The notes under the pieces were generated by a model. That model ran no database searches, was not told the DNA's origin, and saw only the letters and a program-made list of their open reading frames with translations. This document shows positions 16,369-24,330 of a DNA stretch of 64,000 bases, piece after piece; positions within the stretch are counted from its first letter, which is position 1; every line of letters begins with the position of its first letter. The translations under genes were made by a program, and so were the position numbers. Source of the stretch: an uncultured Bacteroidales bacterium (lineage in GTDB: Bacteria; Bacteroidota; Bacteroidia; Bacteroidales; UBA932); NCBI GenBank assembly GCA_946405435.1, contig CAMJHF010000015.1, positions 1 to 64,000 on the forward strand, written 5' to 3'.

Positions 16369-17292
16369 TTATCCTTCCGGCTCTATCTCCCAGCGGTAGT
16401 TGCCCTTGCTGTCTTTGTCGTTCAGTGCAGGAAGGATCCAGGCCCTCTTTGTACTAAGGTCCGCTGTGGCACGAAGAAGGTATTTCACGTTATTCTTGCT
16501 GTCCAGCAGATGGAAATAGTAAGTCGATTCTCCGGTGCCGATACTTTGTCTTACTCCGGCGAAGCAGAGCCCGGAGTAAAAATAGGCGGACATATACCCT
16601 TTGGGGCGGTTTTCGAAGTAAAGGGATCCGGAGGCGGGGTCAAAGTTGTACAGCATTGGCGCATAAACGACGTAATCTGTACTCAGTTGGTAATAATGGG
16701 ACTCCGAGTTCGGTATGGTACTGCCGTTCCGGTCTTTGTTGGGAATGCAGAACTGATAGTAGCTTTGTTGAGCCGGCTCCATGGCAAACCGGGTGCTCAG
16801 GACGCCTTTCCTCACTACATATGGTTTATCGACAGCTTTCAGTACGTAAGAGAAGAATGTTTTTCCTGCCCTGTCAGTCGCCGATACGGAATAGGTGTAA
16901 GAATATGTTGAAGAATTGTACTTCCTCGAAAAAGAAATCTTCCCCTCGACTTTGTCGTTAGGCATGTACAGGGCGGTGAGTTTGCCGGACGCATTATGAT
17001 ATATCTTGGATTCAAGCCCCGTGGTCCAGGAATCTGCGACCCAGTTCTTTGTTCTGTTTGAATACTTGATGACAAGATACTCCGGATTTTCAGAAACGGT
17101 CTGGTCAAAAAATATGTATATCCTGTCGTTGTTGGCCCAGTTTGTCTTGACCCCTTTCGTCTCGGGCTCCAACCCTCCGGAGACGGAAAAATCCAGCGTC
17201 AGTTTCTCTTCGCCGACAGGCTCAGCAGGCTGTTCCTTATTGCAAGCCAGCAGCGAAAATGCCATGAAAAGGTATATGATTGTCTTTTTCAT
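16369..17292 (-). CDS. Fimbrillin-like lipoprotein
   Basis: 307 aa. Lipobox SLLAC, then a beta-rich domain with the start common to fimbrillin-like and other surface lipoproteins (TKGVKTNWANNDRIYIFFD). No specific family beyond this resemblance. It is preceded by a 52-aa ORF with a 6-nt gap and may be co-expressed with it. Confidence 0.65.
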   Translation of the reverse strand: MKKTIIYLFMAFSLLACNKEQPAEPVGEEKLTLDFSVSGGLEPETKGVKTNWANNDRIYIFFDQTVSENPEYLVIKYSNRTKNWVADSWTTGLESKIYHNASGKLTALYMPNDKVEGKISFSRKYNSSTYSYTYSVSATDRAGKTFFSYVLKAVDKPYVVRKGVLSTRFAMEPAQQSYYQFCIPNKDRNGSTIPNSESHYYQLSTDYVVYAPMLYNFDPASGSLYFENRPKGYMSAYFYSGLCFAGVRQSIGTGESTYYFHLLDSKNNVKYLLRATADLSTKRAWILPALNDKDSKGNYRWEIEPEG

Positions 17293-17298
17293 AATCTC

Positions 17299-17457
17299 TT
17301 AATCAATTGTGCCCTCCGAATCACCGAAAGGATTGTTGTAATTAATGTTGGAATCGAATGTCAGATCCTCGTTGCTTTGGCAAAGAATCGAAGCGACCTC
17401 CGCGTATACTGGCTCGGCAAGCGGGCAATCATATATCAAACGTTGATACTTTTTCAT
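17299..17457 (-). CDS. 52-aa ORF upstream of the lipoprotein
   Basis: Too short for the ORF track. ATG 17457, beginning MKKYQRLIYDCPLAEPVYAE and ending NPFGDSEGTID. A TATCTTTG box lies 17 nt upstream on the same strand. It ends 6 nt before the lipoprotein start. A second case with the same layout is at 56669-56809. Function unknown; coding status supported by promoter, start and spacing only. Confidence 0.6.
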   Translation of the reverse strand: MKKYQRLIYDCPLAEPVYAEVASILCQSNEDLTFDSNINYNNPFGDSEGTID

Positions 17458-17474
17458 TGTTTGGTTATTTTTTG

Positions 17475-17482
17475 CAAAGATA
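17475..17482 (-). promoter_or_regulatory. -7 promoter box of the 52-aa ORF/lipoprotein unit
   Basis: TATCTTTG on the minus strand. No clear TTTG at the -33 position. Confidence 0.5.
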
Positions 17483-17666
17483 CATAAATTATTTGCTCAT
17501 ATTGATTTGTGTTGGACGTGAAAATGAATTTTTTGTGAAGGGCGCGCGATTGGGTACGCGGAAGTTGTCTCCTCAGAAAAACCAACTGGGGAGAAAATGG
17601 ATTTTTGCGGTATAATTGACTCGACTGGTTTGATTGCTCCACCCAAGAAAAGAGCCGGGCGCCTCG

Positions 17667-18005
17667 TGGACAGAAATCGGCAAAAAATGTCCCGGCGGGG
17701 TGTTTTTTGGGGCAGCTGGGACAGAAATCGGCAGAAACTGTCCCGGCGGAGTGTTTTTGGGGGCATCTGGGACAGAAATCGGCAGAAACTGTCCCGGAGG
17801 AGTGCTTTTGGGAGCCTTGGGGACAGAAATCGGCAGAAATTGTCCTGGCGGAGTGTTTTTGGGAGCCACTTGGACAGAAATCGGCAAAAACTGTCCCGGC
17901 GGGGTGCTTTTGGGTGTCGCTGGTACAGAAATCGGCAAAAATTGTCTCGGCGTGGTGTTTTTTGGGGCAGCTGGGACAGAAATCGGCAAAAACTGTCCCG
18001 GAGAA
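17667..18005 (-). repeat. Hairpin array 1 (7 units, exact 51-bp period)
   Basis: Units start at 17667, 17718, 17769, 17820, 17871, 17922 and 17973. On the minus strand each reads GGGACAG-TTTCTGCCGATTT-CTGTCCC plus a 24-nt linker; units 1, 4 and 6 have weakened stems. The loop is 13 nt with GCCGA at positions 6-10. The array begins ~40 nt after the stop of the minus-strand ZIP gene, in the same sense. All six frames happen to be open because 51 is a multiple of 3 and no unit carries a stop. Confidence 0.9.
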
Positions 18006-18043
18006 GGCGAATTCCTGTGTTATCGGCTGTTCTATGGCAGTTA

Positions 18044-18802
18044 TTACCCCATAACCACGTCCAGCACCATCATGAGCGCGAAGCCAAGGGCGAAGCCGAC
18101 GGTGGCGATGTTGGAGTGCTCGCCCTGCGAGGCTTCCGGAATCAGCTCTTCCACAATGACATAGAGCATGGCTCCGGCGGCGAAGGCCAGAAGGACCGGC
18201 ATCATTGGAGTGACTACGGACGCAAGAAGCAGGACCAGCACTGCGCCCAGAGGCTCCACAATGCCGCTCAGCGCACCTATGGCAAAGGACTTCCACCGGC
18301 TGTTGCCGGCTCCGCGCAGCGGCATGGAGATGATGGCCCCTTCGGGGACGTTCTGTATGGCGATGCCCACCGACAGCGCAAGGGCTCCGGCAATCGACAT
18401 TCCGCCGCCTCCTGCAATGGCTCCCGCCACTGCCACGCCCACGGCCATTCCTTCCGGGAAGTTGTGAAGGGTGACGGCCAGGGCCAGCATCGCTGTCCTG
18501 GAAAGCTTGCTCCGCGGCCCTTCAGGGCCGCCCATGGGGTGGATATGCGGTATTACCTGGTCCAGCATAAGCAGGAAGGCAAAGCCGCCCAGCAGGCCGC
18601 CTGTGACCTGCCAGATGCTTCCCATCTCCATGCCCGGAATGAGCAGCGACCATACGGATGCCGCCACCATGACTCCCGAAGCAAAACCCAGAAGGACTTT
18701 CTGAAGCCAGGCGGGCATGTCCCTTTTCATGAAAAATACGAAGCCACTTCCCAGGGCGGTCCCCAGGAACGGTACCAGCAATGCAACTATAACTGAACTC
18801 AT
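18044..18802 (-). CDS. ZIP-family metal transporter
   Basis: 252-aa inner-membrane protein with about 8 hydrophobic segments. The ZIP signatures HNFPEG (transmembrane helix 4) and NVPEG (helix 5) carry the metal-binding residues; a His-containing loop (HIHPMGGPEG) lies between helices 3 and 4. Likely imports Zn2+ or other divalent metals; the GufA/ZupT-like branch is an inference. Start overlaps the stop of the acyltransferase gene (ATGA), forming a two-gene operon. Confidence 0.9.
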   Translation of the reverse strand: MSSVIVALLVPFLGTALGSGFVFFMKRDMPAWLQKVLLGFASGVMVAASVWSLLIPGMEMGSIWQVTGGLLGGFAFLLMLDQVIPHIHPMGGPEGPRSKLSRTAMLALAVTLHNFPEGMAVGVAVAGAIAGGGGMSIAGALALSVGIAIQNVPEGAIISMPLRGAGNSRWKSFAIGALSGIVEPLGAVLVLLLASVVTPMMPVLLAFAAGAMLYVIVEELIPEASQGEHSNIATVGFALGFALMMVLDVVMG

Positions 18803-20088
18803 TTCAGTTTCTGGTCCTCCTTGTGCCTGTATTGATTATTCTGCCATTTGCCGCCCTGGAAACGGTGCATCTCTTCGGTGAGGTGGTCCCAGCGGAGGGT
18901 GTCTCCGGCCTCGGGGTAGAATTCCCAGAATTCGCCGCCAAGGAAGGTGTAGAAGCGGCTGATGTCCGTACACATGCCGAAGGTCGGCAGGGTGGCGATG
19001 GGGATGTCCCAAGCCGTCGGATTGCCCCGCACCGTGCCCTCGAAATGCAGGCCGGCGGCCGTCAGGGTAAGGGTTCCGTCTCCGCATATTTCCGAGGTTT
19101 TGCCACCGGTAAGATATTTATAATCAGGAAGGAGGCCTACTTGCACCCGGCCGCTGTAGCTGAAGCCAGGCTCGCGCACGTCGCGCTCTGCACGCTTGCG
19201 CTCCAGCAGCGTCCAGTCGGTGACCAGCGGCGGGCACACCGATTCCGGGCCCACGGGACGGATGGCTCCGCACTCGTCAATCTCCACCTTGTTGCCGCAG
19301 GCCGTGCAGGTCAGAGTGGTGGCATCGTTTACCATCTTGTGCATGGCTCCGCACTTTGGACACATATATAGAAGTGTTTCAAGACTTTCTGCCGGCTTGC
19401 CCTTGGCGTCGAACTTGATCTTCTGTTCGGCATTCCACATGTAGTCGTCATGGGCCAGAAGGCGGTTCATCCTGTCCTCTATCTGCGTCTCCGTTAGCTG
19501 CGCGAGCTCTTCTGCCGTGAACATGCGGTCCACCACTACCTCCGTTCGGCCCGGGCGCTGCTTCTGGCAGTGTTTGGTGTTGCTGAGGTAGCCTCCCTTT
19601 ATCTTTGTGTAGTAGACATTTACACCGAGTTTTTTGAGCAGTTTGCCGGTGCCCCACATGACAGGCTGGCTCATGCCGGTGATGGAGTTCATCCCCTCCG
19701 GCATGAAGCAGATGTTCCCGCCCTCGCGGATGATGCGCATCATGGACTGTACGGCGTGGATGTCGGGGGTGAAATTGCGCTTCGGGATCACCTGCGCCAC
19801 CTTGAGCAGGATGCTGGTGGGAAAAACGAAGAATTCGTTGTAGCCGACCACGTAGTTGAGCCTTTTCGGCCATGCCACCGGCGCTGTGTAGACATAGTCT
19901 ATCCGGGATGCGTGGTTTGCTACCAGCACAATGGGGCCTTTGTCCCTGGACGGCCGCGCCTTGTAGATGAATTTGATTTTGAGGGGTGCGGCGATTATGT
20001 CTACGACAAGCCGCAGAAGCGCATACAGTACGGGATTCGGCTTGTGTTCGCGCTGTGCCTGGAGCCGTTCGGCAATAGTTTTCTTCAT
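18799..20088 (-). CDS. PlsC-type acyltransferase with zinc ribbon
   Basis: 429 aa. The N-terminal half is an acyltransferase domain: catalytic NHASRID (HX4D motif) near residue 58 and FMPEGMNS, as in 1-acyl-glycerol-3-phosphate acyltransferases. The middle contains a four-cysteine zinc ribbon (CPKCG ... CTACG, about residues 240-265), followed by a ~160-residue domain I do not recognise. Longer than a simple PlsC (~240 aa). Probably acts on membrane lipids at the inner membrane; the exact substrate is unknown. Confidence 0.8.
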   Translation of the reverse strand: MKKTIAERLQAQREHKPNPVLYALLRLVVDIIAAPLKIKFIYKARPSRDKGPIVLVANHASRIDYVYTAPVAWPKRLNYVVGYNEFFVFPTSILLKVAQVIPKRNFTPDIHAVQSMMRIIREGGNICFMPEGMNSITGMSQPVMWGTGKLLKKLGVNVYYTKIKGGYLSNTKHCQKQRPGRTEVVVDRMFTAEELAQLTETQIEDRMNRLLAHDDYMWNAEQKIKFDAKGKPAESLETLLYMCPKCGAMHKMVNDATTLTCTACGNKVEIDECGAIRPVGPESVCPPLVTDWTLLERKRAERDVREPGFSYSGRVQVGLLPDYKYLTGGKTSEICGDGTLTLTAAGLHFEGTVRGNPTAWDIPIATLPTFGMCTDISRFYTFLGGEFWEFYPEAGDTLRWDHLTEEMHRFQGGKWQNNQYRHKEDQKLK

Positions 20089-20150
20089 CGGTTTGCAATT
20101 GATTCGCCTTGCAATTTAGCAAATGCGAGGCGAAAAAACAAACCGGAACC

Positions 20151-20540
20151 CTAGCGGGTGCCGGCTTCGCTCCAGCAGAACGGACCCGCCGCCCTCACGT
20201 CGCCCAGCAACCGCAGTTCCGACCCGGGAAGGGATATAGTGTAGTCGGCTCCCATGTAGGCGGTTTGTTCGGGGCTGTAGGGCACACGGTTGCCGGAGTA
20301 GTTTTCCGTCCTTGAAGTCTATGAACCGGGCGTCGTTCCATCCCCAGGACGCGCGGCTGTGGAAGCCTCCGTTCCGATAGTCGGCCTAGGCCTGTATCCC
20401 AAGGCTCCGTGAGCGGCCGGCGTTGGTCATCATGCGCCGTAGTCGGGAATGTTGAGTCCGGGGATGTAGCTGTCGAGCCGGCCCTGACTTTCGATGCCGT
20501 AACGCTCCACGGCCTCTCGTGAGATGGTGCATTAGGACTA
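20151..20540 (-). pseudogene. Degraded 3' end of a TonB-dependent receptor
   Basis: Minus-strand fragments in shifted frames read ERYGIESQGRLDSYIPGLNI, then MTNAGRSRS, then RNGGFHSRASWGWNDARFID (with an internal stop upstream), then SGNRVPYSPEQTAYMGADYT and a terminal FCWSEAGTR-stop. These are hallmarks of a TonB-receptor beta-barrel C-terminus. At least one stop and two frameshifts; no intact 5' part. It lies directly downstream of the AraC gene, which may once have regulated it. Confidence 0.7.
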
Positions 20541-21308
20541 TCCGTGCCTGTAAAGCTTTCTGAATGCGCTCGGCGTCATTCCGCAGGAGCGTTTGAAAAA
20601 GCGTGTAAAATAAGCCTGGTCGGAGAGGCCTGCCCGGGAAGCGACATCTATGATTGGCAGGTCCGTGTCGCGTAACAGTTTTTTGGCCATGCGGATACGT
20701 GCGATGCCTATCCAGTCCCCGACGCTTTTTCCGGTTCCGGCCTTGACGTTGCGATTAAGCCAGTTCAGGGAAACGTTGTTTTTGGCGGCGTATTCGCCAG
20801 GGGTAAGCGGGGTATCTTCCTTGTCGAAAAGATGCTTCATAAAGGAGGATACCAGCGGCGATCCTGTCCACCCTCCGCGTATGTTCACCATGCTCAGGAG
20901 CAGGTCGATGCCCTTGGAGATAAAGCGCATGTTTCCAGCCTGCGCCGCGGCCGTGAGCATGTTGAACAATTCTCCCACGAACACCGCGTAGTCGAACCAG
21001 AAGGCTTTAATACATACGTTGTTGAGAACATGCAGACTCATCGGGTCGGGAAGTATGGACTCCACGAAATACCCCCTGTATCCCTTGCAGCCGTCGTAAT
21101 ATGGGATGGAGAAAGTGCGTCCCGGCGGAATGAGCATCAGATGTCCGGGCGAGCACAGTATAGATTCGCCCTTGTCTTCGAAGAGCATTTCGCCCTCTGT
21201 CAGGTATACGAAGCCTATTGCCGGAAGCGTCGTGTCCGGAACATCCTGGGGTGCGTGATTGCCACGCCGCACGTCCAGACGCTGTATGTAAAAAGACTGC
21301 GTGTTCAT
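20538..21308 (-). CDS. AraC-family transcriptional regulator
   Basis: 256 aa. N-terminal cupin-like sensing domain (VYLTEGEMLFEDKGESILC, PGHLMLIPPGRTFSIPYYDG) and a C-terminal double helix-turn-helix (IGIARIRMAKKLLRDTDLPI, IDVASRAGLSDQAYFTRFFK, MTPSAFRKLYR). Divergent from the SDR gene and possibly regulating it, or the dead receptor downstream. Confidence 0.9.
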   Translation of the reverse strand: MNTQSFYIQRLDVRRGNHAPQDVPDTTLPAIGFVYLTEGEMLFEDKGESILCSPGHLMLIPPGRTFSIPYYDGCKGYRGYFVESILPDPMSLHVLNNVCIKAFWFDYAVFVGELFNMLTAAAQAGNMRFISKGIDLLLSMVNIRGGWTGSPLVSSFMKHLFDKEDTPLTPGEYAAKNNVSLNWLNRNVKAGTGKSVGDWIGIARIRMAKKLLRDTDLPIIDVASRAGLSDQAYFTRFFKRSCGMTPSAFRKLYRHG

Positions 21309-21330
21309 TGCCGGTATTAATTCTCCCGAA

Positions 21331-21392
21331 CAAATTTAATAATTATTGAAAAAAATATCCAATTGATACTTTATTAACTATCGTTATATTTG
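21331..21392. promoter_or_regulatory. Divergent promoters, AraC gene (-) and SDR gene (+)
   Basis: Minus strand: TAAATTTG at 21331-21338, with a partial -33 (ATTG) 21 nt upstream. Plus strand: ATTG-N19-TATATTTG, box at 21385-21392. Both -33 elements fall in the same CAATTG (21360-21365), so polymerases would compete. Confidence 0.55.
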
Positions 21393-21401
21393 CAGCCTGA
21401 T

Positions 21402-22241
21402 ATGTCTAAAGTAATTTTGATTACCGGTGGAAGTTCCGGTATAGGATACGAAGCGGCGCTGATGCTGGCGGCCAAGGGGCACACCGTTTACGCCGCAGCC
21501 CGAAGGGCCGACAAGCTTGAGCCGCTGGGGGAGCATGGAATAAAGACGCTCCTTCTGGACGTCAACGATGAAAAGTCTGCCCAAAGTTGCGTGCAGTCGG
21601 TGCTGGACGCCGAGGGACGCATAGACGTGCTGGTGAACAATGCCGGGTACGGCTACTTCGGACCGGTTGAGTGCGTGCCTCTCGAAGAAGCCCGCAGGCA
21701 GATGGAAACCAATGTGTTCGGTCTTTCTACCATGTGCCGTCTGGTCATTCCGCACATGCGCAGCCAGGGCAGCGGACGCATAATCAACATATCTTCGCTG
21801 GCAGGCCAGAGCTGCTTCCTTTACGGCGGATGGTATCACGTGTCCAAGTACTCCGTTGAGGCGCTCAGCGACTCGCTCCGCATAGAACTCAAGCCCTTCG
21901 GGATAGATGTGGTGAAGATAGAGCCCGGCGGCATACGTACCCAGTGGGGGCACATCGCCGGCGACCATCTGAAAGAGTGCACCGAGGGCAGCGTGTATGA
22001 GCCGTCGGCCGCAAAAGAAGCGGCGCTCCTGCACTACGGATATTCGTCGAATTATCTTACGTCGCCCACCGTAGTTGCCCGGGCCATTACCCGCGCTGCC
22101 GTCAACCGCCGCCCCCGCGTGCGTTACCGTGTCGGGCTCGGGGCCAAGTCCCTGGCCTTTCTGCACACGGTCCTGCCGGACCTCTGGTGGGACGCCGGCA
22201 TGCGGCTCCTCGGCGGGCCGCTTCGCACCCCAACCGCCTAG
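21402..22241 (+). CDS. Short-chain dehydrogenase/reductase
   Basis: 279 aa. Rossmann NAD(P)-binding motif GGSSGIG, then NNAG, catalytic Ser in ISSLAG, and Tyr/Lys in YHVSK. The family contains many carbonyl/hydroxyl oxidoreductases; the substrate cannot be told. ATG 21402 chosen over TTG 21390, which lies inside the -7 box. The transcript may have a leader of only a few nucleotides. Hairpin array 2 begins 72 nt after the stop. Confidence 0.9.
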   Translation: MSKVILITGGSSGIGYEAALMLAAKGHTVYAAARRADKLEPLGEHGIKTLLLDVNDEKSAQSCVQSVLDAEGRIDVLVNNAGYGYFGPVECVPLEEARRQMETNVFGLSTMCRLVIPHMRSQGSGRIINISSLAGQSCFLYGGWYHVSKYSVEALSDSLRIELKPFGIDVVKIEPGGIRTQWGHIAGDHLKECTEGSVYEPSAAKEAALLHYGYSSNYLTSPTVVARAITRAAVNRRPRVRYRVGLGAKSLAFLHTVLPDLWWDAGMRLLGGPLRTPTA

Positions 22242-22312
22242 CATCCCCTCACCTCCCGCCCCGTCCCGTCCCGTCCCGACATCCGAACCCATAAAGCTCT
22301 GCGACCTTCCCC

Positions 22313-22590
22313 CTGGCCCAGAAGCACCAATCCTGGGCCCGCAGGCACACGAACTCCACCGTCCTGGCCCAGAAACGCCAATCTCGGGCCCGCAAGTGCA
22401 CCAACGCCATCGTTCTGGCCCGAAAACACCAATCTCGGGCCCACAAGCGCACCAACGCCACCGTCCTGGCCCGAAAACGCCGATCTCGGGCCCGCAAGCG
22501 CACCAACGCCACCGTTCTGGCCCAGAAACGTCAATCTCGGGCCCACAAGCGCACAAACGCCATAGTCCTGGCCCGGAAAGGCGGCGTTTC
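22313..22590 (+). repeat. Hairpin array 2 (5 units plus a truncated sixth, exact 51-bp period)
   Basis: Units at 22313, 22364, 22415, 22466, 22517 and 22568. Core GGCCCG-13-nt loop-CGGGCC with loop AAAACGCCGATCT or variants (positions 6-10 are GCCRA, with ACCAA and GTCAA variants). The linker is about CGCAAGCGCACCAACGCCAC. Sense orientation relative to the upstream SDR gene. Period without indels. Confidence 0.9.
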
Positions 22591-22657
22591 GTCACAAGTT
22601 TACGATTCTTTCGAAAGAATCAGCAAAACCTGCGCTCTGCCATTGGAAGGAAGCGCT
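22571..22657 (+). repeat. 87-bp array-flanking repeat, copy 1
   Basis: Begins at the truncated last unit of array 2 and contains GGCGGCGTTTCGT, the 18-bp palindrome GATTCTTTCGAAAGAATC and CTGCGCTCTGCCATTGGA. A near-identical copy follows array 3 (23785), so array plus flank is duplicated on both sides of the ORF6N gene. Confidence 0.85.
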
Positions 22658-22715
22658 CATTTTCATAGTTTTGCGGAAACCACCCTTTACAAACTTTAGG
22701 AGGATTTTTTTACTT

Positions 22716-23597
22716 ATGGAGGCCTTAGAAATTGTAAACATTGAAGCTCGAATATACTCCTTTCGAGACACCTATGTGATGATAGATAGGGACCTTGCCG
22801 AATTATATGGTGTTGAAACAAAAGTCCTTAACCAGGCCGTAAAAAGAAATATCGACCGTTTTCCAGAGTCTTTTCGCTTCGGTCTTTCAAAACTGGAGAC
22901 TCACGAACTGGTCACAAATTGTGACCGGTTCAATAACTTGAAACACTCTTCATCTTTACCATATGCATTTACAGAGCCTGGTGTCGCTATGCTTTCGGCC
23001 GTTCTTCATAGCCCAGCAGCTGTGAGTGTCAGTGTGAGAATTATGCAGGCATTCGTCGCAATGCGCCGATTTATGCTGGCAAACGCTCAAGTCTTCCAAC
23101 GGTTGGACAGATTGGAAGTTCGCCAGTTGGAGACCGACCAGAAGATTGATCGGGTTTTTGCCTGGCTGGACAGCCGAAAAGAAGAGAATAAGCAGTGCGT
23201 GTTTTTCGACGGCCAGATATATGATGCATACGAGTTCGTCTGCAAGCTGATAAAAAGCGCCGAAAAGCGCATTATTCTGATTGACAACTATGTAGATGAT
23301 ACAGTCCTGACGATGCTTGACAAGCGTAATGAAGGGATTGAGGCCTCTCTTTACACACAGAAGGTTGGAGAAGAATTCAAACTGGATCTCGCAAAGCACG
23401 ACGCTCAATACAGCGCTATCCCAGTCTTTATATTCAAGAAGTCTCACGACCGATTCCTAATTATCGATGAGAAGGTATATCACGTCGGAGCTTCGCTCAA
23501 GGACCTCAGGAAGAAGTGGTTTGCCGTTTCCTTTATGGAGGCGCAGGATGCCAGCGCCATCGCCGCCCGCATTGAAGCCGAAGCCGTAAGGCTCTGA
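22716..23597 (+). CDS. ORF6N-domain protein
   Basis: 293 aa. Residues ~1-130 are an ORF6N DNA-binding domain (RDTYVMIDRDLAELYGVETK, LNQAVKRNIDRFP, PYAFTEPGVAMLSAVL). The C-terminal half has a phospholipase-D-like pattern (FDGQIYDAYEFVCKLIKSAE, SHDRFLIIDEKVYHVGASLK). Common as a standalone accessory gene in Bacteroidota. ATG 22716 chosen because a strong AGGAGG Shine-Dalgarno ends 12 nt upstream, unusual in this window; the track's TTG 22671 is rejected. The gene sits between two direct repeats, like an inserted cassette. Confidence 0.85.
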   Translation: MEALEIVNIEARIYSFRDTYVMIDRDLAELYGVETKVLNQAVKRNIDRFPESFRFGLSKLETHELVTNCDRFNNLKHSSSLPYAFTEPGVAMLSAVLHSPAAVSVSVRIMQAFVAMRRFMLANAQVFQRLDRLEVRQLETDQKIDRVFAWLDSRKEENKQCVFFDGQIYDAYEFVCKLIKSAEKRIILIDNYVDDTVLTMLDKRNEGIEASLYTQKVGEEFKLDLAKHDAQYSAIPVFIFKKSHDRFLIIDEKVYHVGASLKDLRKKWFAVSFMEAQDASAIAARIEAEAVRL

Positions 23598-23607
23598 GAC
23601 CTTCACC

Positions 23608-23800
23608 CTGGCCCGAAAATGCCAATCTCGGGCCCGCAAGCGCACCAACGCCACCGTCCGGGCCCGAAAACGCCAATCTTGGGCCCGAAAGCGCACGAAT
23701 ACCGCCGTCTGGGCCCAGAAACGCCAATCTCGGGCCCGCAAGCGCACGAATGCCGCCCTCGGGGCCCGGAAACACCGATCTTGGGCCCGGAAAGGCGGCG
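23608..23800 (+). repeat. Hairpin array 3 (4 units, exact 51-bp period)
   Basis: Units at 23608, 23659, 23710 and 23761. Same sequence family as array 2 (GGGCCCGAAAACGCCAATCT then TGGGCCC). The loop core is GCCAA, and ACCGA in the last unit. Starts 11 nt after the ORF6N stop, in the same sense. Confidence 0.9.
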
Positions 23801-23871
23801 TTTCGTGACAGGTTTACGATTCTTTCGAAGGAATCAGCGGACCTGCGCTCTGCCATTGGAGGGATGCGCTC
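23785..23871 (+). repeat. 87-bp array-flanking repeat, copy 2
   Basis: Same block as 22571-22657, about 90% identical, palindrome GATTCTTTCGAAGGAATC with one change. Confidence 0.85.
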
Positions 23872-23877
23872 CTTCCT

Positions 23878-24330
23878 TTAGTTTTCCGAGTTTATTTTAG
23901 ATAGCTTTTCTATCAAACCGTCCAGCATGGCGTACAGCTCCGGGACGGTTGTGGGGGTAATGCTGCTGCACAGGACGGCAGTGCCTACCTTCTGGGGGAC
24001 ATCAGCAAGGGTTTCCTGCAGGCCGATGCCTTTTTTTGTCAGGCTGACAATGGTCTGGCGGGCGTCTGTGCTGCCGCGCTTCCGGCTTACCAGGCCCTCG
24101 GCTTCCATGCGCTTGAGCAGGGGAGTCACTGTGTTGGTCTCGAGTTTAAGGCGTTTTGCAATGTCATTTACCGGCTGCGCGTCCTTCTCCCACAGGACCA
24201 TCAGTACCAGATACTGGGGGTATGTGAGCCCGTGCTGCGAGAGCAGCGGGTGGTAGGCCTGCGTGAGAAGGCGCGAAGCGGTATACAGCCTGAAACAGAG
24301 CTGGTTGTCTAGCAGAAACCGTGAGTCCAT
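23878..24330 (-). CDS. ohrR: OhrR-type MarR-family redox regulator
   Basis: 150 aa from ATG 24330, which overlaps the glutathione peroxidase stop (the track start at 24438 lies inside that gene). Winged-helix MarR domain (YLVLMVLWEKDAQPVNDIAK, LETNTVTPLLKRMEAEGLVS, KRGSTDARQTIVSLTKKG). A Cys at position 12 in DNQLCFRLY matches the peroxide-sensing Cys of OhrR. Third gene of an oxidative-stress operon, whose promoter carries two inverted repeats (25345-25394). Likely represses the operon until its Cys is oxidised by organic peroxide. Confidence 0.85.
   Translation of the reverse strand: MDSRFLLDNQLCFRLYTASRLLTQAYHPLLSQHGLTYPQYLVLMVLWEKDAQPVNDIAKRLKLETNTVTPLLKRMEAEGLVSRKRGSTDARQTIVSLTKKGIGLQETLADVPQKVGTAVLCSSITPTTVPELYAMLDGLIEKLSKINSEN

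Noticed and set aside
17597-18796. 399-aa plus-strand ORF with repeated CPGGV segments
   Set aside because: It spans hairpin array 1 and continues antisense through the ZIP gene. Openness follows from a repeat unit of 51 bp without stops in any frame.
22313-23800. CRISPR array
   Set aside because: Units are tandem copies without unique spacers, and no cas genes are visible.
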